64,000 nt of DNA. Source: Eurosta solidaginis (taxonomy: Eukaryota; Arthropoda; Insecta; Diptera; Tephritidae). A program made the translations under genes and the position numbers. Location of the stretch: contig NC_090322.1 of the NCBI RefSeq assembly GCF_040869045.1, forward strand, positions 194,183,477 to 194,247,476, read 5' to 3'. Of this stretch, positions 23,500 to 33,400 are shown piece by piece; positions within the stretch are counted from its first letter, which is position 1, and the number at the start of each line of letters is the position of its first letter. The notes below the pieces were generated by a model, which searched no databases, was not told the DNA's origin, and saw only the letters and a program-made list of their open reading frames with translations.

Positions 23500-24598
23500 T
23501 GTTTGAGAGACATCTACTTTGTTATCGACGAAATAATATACCAACAAATATTTGGAATGCCAATGGGGAATCCTCTATCCCCGACTGTAGCGGACATTGT
23601 CTTAGACAAAATACTAGACGATAGTATAGTTGAATTAAGATCAAAAGGAATCTATATAAAATACATAAAAAATATGTAGACGACACATTTGCTATAATTA
23701 AGAAAACGGACGTAGAAATGATATTGAAAGCCCTCAATAACCAACATACAAAAATCAAATTTACTTATGAAGAAGAAGAAAATAAAAAGTTGGATATTCA
23801 ACTCCACAGATTCAATGATGCATAAAAACAAACTGGTATGCCAAGTCTGTAGCCTCGTCCAGGATGAATTATTTTGACTCGAATCATCCCTGGACTCAAA
23901 AAAGAAACACTGCGTTGAACCTGATTGAAAAAATGTATAATCTCAGCGACCAGGAGTTCAGAAAAGAAAACAATGTTAAAATCAAGAACTTTTTATACAA
24001 AAACGGATTTCCGAGCACCCTAATACAAAAATGGATCACAACAAAAATGAACAATAGCAAACATTCAAATCAGAACACAAAAGCAGATAACCAAAAGAAA
24101 ATATTTACCGGCATAGCATATGTACCAGGACTAACAGACATGAAAACGTTAGGCACATACATACCCAACAACACTGTAGCTTTTGCTCATCGACCACATA
24201 AAACACTTAATACAATATTTACAGAAACTAAAGACAGAACAAAAAAGGGACAACAACACAACGTTATTTATGAAATTAAATGTAATGGCAAAGAAGGCGA
24301 ACCCTGCGATAAAATATATATAGGAACAACAAAGCGAGCTTTGGGAGTGAGAATAGGCGAACATAAAGCAGACGCAAAAAATAGAAAGATGACGACAGCC
24401 TTGGCGCAGCGCATCAACAAATTCGATCACTCAGCTTATTTCGACAATACACGAATAATAGATGTGGAAAGCAAAATAAAGAAAAGATTAACGTTGGAAG
24501 GGCTTCGAATCCAACAGCAGATAAATAATGCAATGAACTACAAAGAGGATGTAGATAATATCAGCTGTGCATACAAATGTGTGATAACCAACAATTGA
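23500..24598 (+). pseudogene. Penelope-like element: RT C-terminus plus GIY-YIG endonuclease
   Basis: At 23541-23690 one frame reads GMPMGNPLSPTVADIV, a conserved reverse-transcriptase block of Penelope-like elements. A one-base frameshift then leads to KYVDDTFAIIKK, which carries the YVDD active-site motif, ending at a TAA near 23823. From about 23864 to 24598 a 244-residue frame continues with a GIY-YIG endonuclease: NVIYEIKCNG, then KIYIGTTKRALGVRIGEH. This is the RT plus GIY-YIG order that defines the class. The RT N-terminal half is missing and the frame is broken, so the copy is inactive. A hammerhead-type motif lies about 180 bp downstream. Confidence 0.85.
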
Positions 24599-24780
24599 CG
24601 AACAGCTGGGATAGAGTGTAGATGGTTTTTAAATGTAAAAATGTTGTTTATGTTAAATGTATATATTTTTGTAAAAATGTGTAGTTAATTTGCAGTCTAC
24701 AATTTATGTTATGGTATGTATGTACTATAATTTAGAAAAATATTTTCTAATTATGTTTTCTTGTCAAAATAAATACATAG

Positions 24781-24824
24781 TCTCCCTGAAGAAGACACAA
24801 TAACGTGTCGAAACGCGTCGGAGA
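24781..24824 (+). ncRNA. Penelope-associated hammerhead-type ribozyme
   Basis: Helix I TCTCC/GGAGA is perfect. Core CTGAAGA (24786-24792) is followed by one extra A, then helix II GACAC/GTGTC with loop AATAAC, then GAA, a palindromic helix III ACGCGT and C as the cleavage-site nucleotide (GTC triplet). Such minimal hammerheads with tiny or palindromic helix III are known from Penelope-like elements and can act as dimers. Activity here is inferred. It lies in the 3' region of the Penelope relic, before an AAATAAAT-rich tail. Confidence 0.75.
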
Positions 24825-25357
24825 AAAAAAGAAAAACTAATGTTTTTGCTTTAAATTGAACGACCAAAAAGCTCTTACAAATAAATAAATAAATAATGTA
24901 ATTGTAAACCCAAAATAAAGCACATTTCACGGAAACAACACTTAAAAAAAACATGTAAACAAAACAAGAAAATACATGTAAATTTGTATATACATAGCTT
25001 ATGCCTATATGATACTTGCTTTTTTCCTGTATTTCGAACTTGAAATACTGACGAAAATTTACCGAAACGTCTAACTACAACAACAATTTTCCAATGTACC
25101 AAAAATATTGCCACATATTAACCGGCTTCGGCGTGTTATCGTTTACTTACAACTTTTTTATTTTCGTTCAAAATTATTCTCAAAAAACTGATGAAAATAG
25201 CGCATGAAAATCGTGCTCATTTACTACATTTATTTCATAAACAAATGTATTTCTTGTTTTAATTTTTGCACAAATTTTTCAAAATTGGTTAGTGTCACCG
25301 CTTAATGTTATTTGGGTTTGCTCGGCAATTAAATACGTTTACCTAATGATCGCAGTA
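24825..25357. other. Penelope tail and AT-rich flank
   Basis: A tail with AAATAAATAAAT near 24880-24897 probably ends the Penelope element. The rest is AT-rich, with no gene. Confidence 0.4.
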
Positions 25358-25856
25358 CAGTGTACTCTCTCTTAAACGGACACCTAAGAGACTGCCAAAT
25401 TTGTCCGCTTATGAGAAAAGTATTATTGATGAATGTTTAAACAGTTTTATTTCCAATACAAGAATATTAATACATACAAATAAGACTGAGTTAGGAGGTT
25501 CATAAAGCTTTGCTCATAAATTAAAGAATAAAGTTTTGTGTACAAAATATTCAAAATAATTGTACGGAAAGTTATGTTGTGACGTTTTTTGAACCTTTCT
25601 AGCCAGTCGGATGATGCACTAAAATCGTCGTAATTGAGTCTCACTGCAATTTCTTTAGCTTTGCTCCTTATAAGTGTGCATGACAGAGGAATGGTCTTAT
25701 TTCGAGCCTTCACAAACCATTCGTAGCACATGGGGGTTGTCCGCTCAAAAGGGAAAAACTTAAAAAATGCTTAAGGATATTTTTGGTACTGAAAAAATTG
25801 TCCGTTTATGAGATGTGTCCACTTAAGAGAGGTGTCCGTTAGGAGAGAGTACACTG
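25358..25856 (-). mobile_element. Internally deleted pogo/Tigger-like element
   Basis: This 499-bp element begins CAGTGTACTCTCTCTTAAAC, ends with its inverted counterpart, and is flanked by TA on both sides (25356-25357, 25857-25858). The minus frame (25731-25447) encodes YEWFVKARNKTIPLS and SSDWLERFKKRHNI, a CENP-B-type helix-turn-helix found at the N-terminal side of pogo/Tigger transposases. No DDE catalytic domain follows, so it is non-autonomous. Confidence 0.85.
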
Positions 25857-25999
25857 TATTTGGTTTCAATGCGAATATATTGAAATGTTGGTAGATTTTT
25901 GGGCTTTGGTGGTAGAAGTGGTAGAAAATGAAAATGGGCTAGAATGTTGGTAGAGCTACCAATAAAGTGGCAAAGTCTGTGCACTGATTCCATAAAGGC

Positions 26000-26276
26000 T
26001 TGGTTTCCTCCAAAAGCGGTACCGCTATGTTAAGGCCGCTAACGAGTGGCCGGTATACTCACCGCTTCTAGCGGCAACGCTTTGTTGGAAACTACGAACT
26101 GTTACGGCCGTTTGGAGTACAATTTTAAACTCCAGTTAAAGTGGCCGGTAAACAACCTTCCACTACGGCAGATTTAACTGAGATGGGCAGCCAATTTGTA
26201 TATTATTTAACATAGTGGCAGGGTTAAACTTAAGACAGCTTCAACTGGAGTTTAAACTCCGCTGAAGCCTGCTAGG
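26000..26276. repeat. Two small non-coding repeats (TTGGTTTCCTC family and palindrome)
   Basis: The segment 26000-26095 (GGCTTGGTTTCCTC to GTTGGAAACTACGA) recurs at about 42667-42775. It has a symmetrical start and end (GGTTTCC/GGAAAC). Immediately after, 26096-26276 forms an imperfect palindrome with TTTAAACTCCAGTTAAAG arms related to 22267-22440. Confidence 0.5.
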
Positions 26277-26399
26277 CCGTCTAATTCTAAATTCTAAACA
26301 GAAAGAGCATACCTATCTCAGTTTTCCGATTCGTGATACTGGGTATATCCATCCACTTTTTATTGTTAGAAGCTGTAAATTAAAGCCCCACCGCCAAAA

Positions 26400-27140
26400 C
26401 GTGAGGTGTTAAGGCGCCAAGGCGATGCATTGGGTATATCTTTATTCGCAAATTCAAGCTATGCTGCCTACATACGAGTCATAGTGGTCCTCAAAAGTAG
26501 CGGTCTTTACGAACTAGAAAATTGCTTAATATGAGCAGCGTTCTAAATTGGGACGAAATAAATGAAACGAGCCGTAATACATTTCTTAAATATTTTGCCA
26601 GCAGCACTTGGGGTAAAGACAAACAGACGCTCATTAGCACTTACAAAGAAAGTGGCGGGCCCTTTGCAAGCTACGCGTCCCCGATATGGTCGCCAAGCCT
26701 ATAGATTACTCACTGGAAGAAAATACAGACCTGCCAAACCACCGCGCTCAGAACCGCTACGGGCTGTCTTATATCCCCAGAACACAACCTACATAATGAG
26801 GGGAGATTACTTCCTATTAAGGAGAGCAATAAAATGCTGAACAAACAGTTTCTGTTGATTACCCAGAAACCTGGGCATCCCAACAGACATCTGGTGGAAT
26901 AGGCTACACCCCCAGGGGTTTTAGAAGTCATCTACGTAAGCATTATGAAAATACAAAGTCGTCCTCAGTGATATCTACATCCTATGACAGGAATTGCCAA
27001 CGAACCCTGTTTTTAATGCTGGTTACCCTGAAGGGAGCTAAGTGCGAAAACGTAGATAATCTTGTTATATGTAAACTAGGCTGTAGGGTAAAATGCTGTG
27101 ATCTACAGAAAGTAAAAAAAAACTAAAAAAGGAAAGGGAA
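26400..27140 (+). pseudogene. LINE reverse-transcriptase C-terminal relic
   Basis: Fragments in shifting frames read NTFLKYFASSTWGKDKQTLI, YASPIWSPSL, LISPEHNLHNE and QFLLITQKPGHPNRHLVE. They match, in order, the copies at 18.6-19.2 kb and 39.9-40.3 kb. The region lies after the RT catalytic core of a Jockey/R1-type element. The copy has frameshifts and in-frame stops, so it is dead. Confidence 0.7.
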
Positions 27141-27309
27141 TGGAAAGCTATTAGTATTTGCACCATCGACTGTCTTCGATATTTGAGAAAAAACCATCAA
27201 TCATGTCGATTGTTTTATAAAGTTATAATAAAAAATGTAAAATATTCAGTTTTAAGCGCAAATTAATGGTGACTTGTAACCATAAAACCATAACCAGATA
27301 AAACAGCTG

Positions 27310-28109
27310 GGGTCCTACTCTGTATTGCGATGCGAAAGAAAAAATACGCGAAATCGCAAAATCGGTACTCTGTATCTTGACATTCGCATGTATATTTTGA
27401 CTTTCGCATTCACATTTTGCCCATTCGCAATTTTTCTCCCTTTTCGTATTGCCGGCACTCTGTAAAGCGAAAGCGAATGTCAAACAGCATTCATTTTCGC
27501 ATTTTTCTTGCTACAAGTAATAGGCATTCGCATTGTTCAAATATGTAAGTATTAATTGATGATTTTATAAATTGATATCTTTATATTCATTTAAAAATAT
27601 ATAGGACAACTCAAAAAACAAAACAAACACAAAAGCAACAATTTGCAATCCTAATGGACTTAAAATACATAAATAAATAACAATTAAATCGAAGCCACTT
27701 TTTTATAAAGCATTTCTATTTGAAATCATGTGAAACTAGCAATATTTCCCATTCTATGATTTTCCACGTTTTCTGTATTTATCACGTTCACTTCTTCCAG
27801 TTCAATTTCTGAACTGGGAGGATTTCTTCATTTAAATCAATCCTTTCTTCATTTAAATCGTTCCATAATGCTACAGAATCCTTTTTTTAATTTGTTCAAC
27901 AAAAATTAATCGTTTGCCGAAATTGTAATCGCCTTGTTTCTTTTTCTTTGAGTTTGGTCAGTGATGCATGCTCAAGCAAAAAATTAGCGAAAAATAAAAA
28001 AGCGACATTGTTAGCGATGCGATAGCGCTACAGAGTTCCAATTACCTTTCGCATCGCAATTTATTTTCGCATCGCACTGCCTTTCGCATCGCAATACAGA
28101 GTAGGCCCC
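27310..28109. mobile_element. 800-bp TIR element with CTG target duplication
   Basis: It begins GGGTCCTACTCTGTATTGCG and ends with the inverted GGGGCCTACTCTGTATTGCG. Only one mismatch is seen across roughly 28 bp of terminal repeat. It is flanked by CTG on both sides (27307-27309, 28110-28112), and removing it restores CAGCTGATCG of family X. Subterminal GCGAATG/CATTCGC-rich repeats occur inside both ends. No transposase was seen; a 3-bp duplication suggests a PIF/Harbinger-type relative. Confidence 0.8.
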
Positions 28110-28150
28110 CTGATCGAACCTACCTTATGGAAATCAATGTAATCGATTAA

Positions 28151-28374
28151 AGCTGGAGACATTGGTGCTTTATCGGTAACCGTATCGGTAACCTTTAACA
28201 GCTGATTCGACCAATCTTATGAGAATCAATGCAATCGATTATTGATGCTGCTAAGGTCCTAACCGTATCGTAGCCAACCTATTGGGTTTTGGTTTACCAT
28301 CGTAACGATAAACAGCTGATTACGTTAGGGATACGGATACAGCGATACGACATACGTCACCAATGACTCCGGCT
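28151..28374. mobile_element. MITE, TAA-flanked family (copy B)
   Basis: 224 bp, from AGCTGGAGACATTGGTGC to ACCAATGACTCCGGCT, with TAA before it and TAT after. It is inserted in the family X sequence ATCGATTAATGG. Confidence 0.75.
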
Positions 28375-28497
28375 TATTCCCTACAAAAAATTAGGTCACA
28401 AAACTTACCCGCGCCCAAGCAAATGTGATTATGAAAATAACCTATGACTGTCAAATGACTAGTCAAATGACGTGGAACGACGAGAGCGTTTTTGCAG

Positions 28498-28939
28498 GGT
28501 TGGTGCTTTATAGGTAACGGATCGGTAACCTTATAACAGCTGGTTCGACAAACCTTATGGGAATCAATGAAATCGATTATTGGTGCCGCTAAAGCTGGAG
28601 ACATTGGTGCTTTATCGGTAACCGTATCGGTAACCTTATAACAGCTGATTCGACCAACCTTATGAGAATCAATGCAATCGATTATTGGTGCCGCTAAGGT
28701 CGTAACCGTATCGTAGCCAACCAATTGGGTTTTGGTTTACCGTCGTAACGATAAACAGCTGATTACGTTAGGGATACGGATACAGCGATACGACATACGG
28801 CACCAATGACTCCGGCTTAAGGTCGTAACCGTATCGTAGCCAACCAATTGGTTTTTGGTTTCCGTCGTAACGATAAACAGCTGATTACGTTAGGGATACG
28901 ACTACAGCGATACGACATACCGCACCAATGACTCCCGCT
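28498..28939. mobile_element. MITE, TAA-flanked family (truncated copy E hosting copy C)
   Basis: The left part (28498-28592) is 5' truncated and reads up to TTGGTGCCGCTAA. It resumes at 28821 as GGTCGTAACCGTATCGTAG and ends ACCAATGACTCCCGCT. The break exactly contains copy C, so one family member inserted into another. After it, TAA leads back into family X sequence. Confidence 0.75.
28593..28817. mobile_element. MITE, TAA-flanked family (copy C, nested)
   Basis: 225 bp, AGCTGGAGACATTGGTGC to ACCAATGACTCCGGCT, flanked by TAA on both sides (28590-28592, 28818-28820). It sits inside another copy of the same family. Confidence 0.8.
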
Positions 28940-29262
28940 TAATGGTGCCATATCATAACGCTAACGCCATAACCATACCATAGTAAACCAATTGGTTTTT
29001 GGTTTCTCGCCATATCCATAACCTAAAAATATTGCAATTGGTGAATTTAATAACTTTTTCTAGATTTTATTCATTGTTTTGGATACGTTATGACTAAGAG
29101 ACTTTTTTTTGTGGTATATGTTTGTAATTTTTTGCGTTTTCTTCAATTTTATGAAATTTTCACGATTTTTAGGTTAAAGCACCATTAATCGATCACATTA
29201 GAGATGGTTGTGGATATGGGTATGGTTACCACTATGGCGTTAGGGTTAAGGAAATTTAATTA

Positions 29263-29794
29263 GCCCATTAGACAAAGAAACGCATATAGAACTATTAAGA
29301 GCAAATGCTAGTTCAATTCACCTTTTACGTTCCTGATGAATTAAAAAAACGCGGGTTTAAGTTGGAATTAAAAAAAAAAAAATTATTATGACATAACAGT
29401 TAAATTTTGATTATTTCATGAAAATAAAAATATTGTGAGCGTCCAAGTTTGCAAGTTTCAAGTTAAATTAAAAATTTTAAATAAAATTTAGCATCTCTAA
29501 AATTTTTTCATAATAATCGTATATCGAAAGGAGAATTTTATATGGAAAATCAATTTATTTAAATACCGATTAGGACCCAATTATCTAAATCGACAGCTGG
29601 TATCATCCTATTTCAGCTGCCAGTCAGCCTTATCTCAGGATTTGTTGCAAAAACGGTCTATCTCCGAACTCGGCTTAAGAGAACCATATCCCAGAACTTT
29701 TTTCACAACCGCCTTATCTCTTGGTAAAATGTGTTGCATTTATGTCGAGATGGACCTTTTGGAAAAAAATCTGATATAGGTCCATTTTGAATAA
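29263..29794. other. AT-rich spacer, no gene
   Basis: Sequence between the family X copy and MITE copy D. No credible ORF or recognised repeat. Confidence 0.35.
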
Positions 29795-30019
29795 AGCTGG
29801 AGACATTGGTGCTTTATCGGTAACCGTATCGGTAACCTTATAACAGCTGATTCGACCAATCTTATGAGAATCAATGCAATCGATTATTGGTGCCGCTAAG
29901 GTCGTAACCGTATCGTAGCCAACCAATTGGGTTTTGGTTTACCATCGTAACGATAAACAGCTGATTACGTTAGGGATACGGATACAGCGATACGACATAC
30001 GGTGCCAATGACTCCGGCT
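29795..30019. mobile_element. MITE, TAA-flanked family (copy D)
   Basis: 225 bp with the same ends as copies A-C and TAA on both sides (29792-29794, 30020-30022). It lies about 390 bp upstream of the start codon of the 750-residue gene, so it could fall in that gene's promoter or 5' UTR region. Confidence 0.8.
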
Positions 30020-30406
30020 TAAATCTCTGAACTATCGATAGTGCTGTCATTTGAAAATATCGATAAAACCATTTGAGTATCAATATTTTTTCCAGCTCTA
30101 ATATAAAGGATTTTTGGGTCTTGTCAATTTTTGAATATTTTCTTCAGTACATCTTTCGCGAACAGAAAGTAAAAGGAATATCCTCAAAGGAATGTGAAAA
30201 ACCAGAAAAACTATAAGAAATTCCAAAAGGAATTTTTCAAGCAATTTAAATTTTCTTGTAAGAAAAATACAGTGAAAAATTCCAATTGGTTTATAAAATA
30301 GTGAAATATAAAGTATTTTAAACAAATTTAAAAAGTAATTAACAAAAACATAAGATAAACGTGTTTGAAAGTCTTTTCAGTTTCTAAAACCACAGCAAAC
30401 TAAGAA

Positions 30407-33400
30407 ATGAATAATCTGGTTAGTTTATGCGGAAAAGTTGCAAACATTTTTTTGCGAAAAAATTTGCCGTACTGATTTATGTCAATCATTTTTAGGACCA
30501 CGTTAAAAATTTCTATCCCGAAAATTATAAATTGGATTTGTCTGAAACTATGAAGGCAGCACTTTCTAAAGGCCCGGGAGGTGTAGGGGTTGGCGGCGTA
30601 GGTGGCCTTGGCAGTGGAGGAAGTAGTGGCGCAGGCGGTAGTGGCGGTGCACATGGGTTGAGCACACCAATTTCCCATGGTGATATGCAATCAAGCGGCA
30701 ATACTGGTATCCCTGGTGTGGGATATGTTACCGAGAAACTGTATATGTTGTTGCAGCTTTATTTGCAAAACAAAGGTTGGAATCCCAGCGCGGAGCTATT
30801 GCAGTGCTTTACAGATTTAAAGGATAATGCTATGTTGCCTAGTGCGGCCTACTTGCAGTAAGTAATTTTTTAGTTATCCATGTACATAAGTAAATACAAA
30901 CGAAGGTTTTATCACAAATTCGCTTAAATGGTGACATTAATATTAAACAAAAACCAATAATTTAATTTCAAAAAAATTATAAACATATTCTCGTGTCTTG
31001 TCGAAAATTTTCTGTATTGTGTTTTCCCGGGATTTTGGAAAAAATATTTTATTATCTGTGTTACTTCAAGAAGTCAGAGCTGTTCCATTTACTCGTCATA
31101 TAAAAATGAGAAAACATTCCAGTAATATGGTTTATAATGAGGATCCTAAATAATGCAGCTAATGCTGTGCTCGAAGCCCGAGATTTCGGTGAATTTTCAT
31201 AGAGCTGGATCTATAGGTTTAATGATGAGCTGAACGAGCTATACGCAGACATCCGCATAGTCCAGTGAATTAAAACGAAGGGCTGCGCTAGATAGGCCAT
31301 GTTATGCGAATGAAAGATGATGATCCGGCCAAGAAAGTGTTTCTATCGGATCCCGCTTATGGAAACAGAGGTAGAGGCGGCCCCACACCGTTGGAAAGAC
31401 CAAGTGGAAAACGATTTAAACTCCTTACGAACTATAAATACAGGACAAACGCCAACAACAGATCAGAACAAAAATCGACACTGATGATGGCAAAACGCCG
31501 AAACCGGTTTGTCTCGAAACCAAATTTGACAAGGCATGCCGGAAAATCGTTCCAATATACATCATTTATCCACCCTGTCAGAAAATCAGCAAAACAAATC
31601 AAGTGATTTAAACTTCCTTGGTGTGACCAATTTGCGCCGGTTGGCGGAGCGAAGGAGCGACTGGTGCGCCTTGTTGGATGGCCATAACCGTTGAGACGGT
31701 TAACCGCCAATTAAGTAAGTAAGTAAGAAGCATTGTAAAACCCTCCCAATGAGTTAAATTACTTTCTATATAAATTTCATAATATATCTGATCCTGAGGC
31801 GCAAAGGAAGGTTGTTAGAAACAGTAAAATGTGCTGTAAATGGGTCCCGAACGGATATTCCGATGTCAGACACGACGTAATCGCGTTAACCTTTATATAC
31901 AGGGGTGGATTGGAAATGAAAACTTGCCAACCACTTATTTACTTGCATTCCGACAGCACTCGCCGTAGCATGCACCGTGTATCACCAGAAGGTCCTGGGC
32001 TCAAGTCCTCGCAAAGGGGAATCAAATTTAGAAAAAAGTTTTTTCAGTTCAAAAAAAAAAAAAGATTTTCTAATCGGGGTTGCCCCTCGGAGGTGAGTTG
32101 GCAATACTCCCGAGCGTAATTCTGCCATAAAAAGGTTCTCAGTGAAAATTCATCTTCCTTCCAGTTGCTGTTTGGAGTCGTTTCGAAACATGTAGGTGCA
32201 TGTCGCCAAGTTATTTGTTTTTCAACACGAATATGATTATGATATTCTTCATTCCGACAGCAATAAAACTAATTGTCCACCTAGGAGTTAAAACAGGGGA
32301 TGACTGGAGATACGTTCTTTCCAACTTCACAAGATGACATTTTCAGCTGTGTTCTATGGAGTTTTATACATTCCGACATAGTAAATAAAAAAATTTAAAT
32401 TCACAAGATTTATAAGTTTAAGCTTGGAGCGAGGCAGGATTAGAAACATGCCGTTTACATTTCCTTTAAAAATAGTGGGGCGCAGACTAGTCCGTATAAG
32501 TACTTTAAATTCAGCAGACGGAATTACTAAACGGCCAACGACCATACCTCGCTGAATACAACGGTTCTCGTCCGATCACCGAAACTAAGCAGCGTCGGGC
32601 GCGGTTAGTACTTAGATGGGGGACTAAACGGAAGAACTGAAAATTTAATTCAACTAAGCTAATTCTTGTTATTTCCATCTGATTGTAAACTATTTCTAAT
32701 ACATGTTTACTGTATTTGAATTTTATTTTTCACTGTGTTATTCTAGAGTGCTCGCCAATCGTCTAACACTCGATGCTCAAGGACGTTTGATATTACGTGA
32801 AAATGGCAAAATTGTTCTACCATTTGAACATTTTGCCAATGCTGTCATGCTAAAGCACATGTCCGGACCACATGGATTACATTTGAGTGTTGAGGCTACT
32901 GTACGCGCCGTCCTCGAATCTTATACAATTGGACGGGAAAACTTTGGTATGGAGAAGGAATTTATTATTGAAGTGGTGCAATCATGTCCGAGTCCTGCAT
33001 GCCGTTATTACAAAAATCATTTAGGCCTCTCGCCTATGCCATTTATGGAACAGCAATTTCCTGGCGTTAATCCAGCCGACTTCCTGCAGCACTTGTCACA
33101 TTTACCACCACTATCGCAACATTCAATGGTACCTGGTGGCTCATCTAGTAGTGGTGTGTCATCAGCATCATCTGGTAGTTCGGAGCGTGGTAGCGGTAAT
33201 GTTGTTGGTTCCGCTGGTGTTAGCGGAGAAGTTGACTTAACTAAAGGTACATCAAGTACCCACGCGTCTACGTCAAAAGTGCCATCACAATTACAAATGC
33301 TTACTAAGCAACAACAAAATAGTTTACAATCACAATTATCACAACTTAGTGCTGCTGCAGCAGCTGCCGCACATCATCAACAGCAACAACAAGCAGCAGC

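Larger units (their letters stand above)
27252..29262. repeat. Family X element carrying nested insertions
   Basis: The left part (27252-27309) runs to AAACAGCTG. It resumes as CTGATCGAACCTACC (28110-28150), is interrupted again, then continues as TGGTGCCATATCATAACGC to AAGGAAATTTAATT (28943-29262). Removing the two insertions restores the same order as in 8598-8962, so this one copy was hit at least twice. Confidence 0.75.

Noticed and set aside
25048..25072. CTGACGA...GAAACGTC as a further hammerhead motif
   Set aside because: It has the core and a palindromic ACGT, but the intervening bases do not form helix II and the flanks do not form helix I.
32534..32622. Functional 5S rRNA gene
   Set aside because: The 3' quarter is missing, there is no terminator-like context, and target duplications mark it as a retrocopy.
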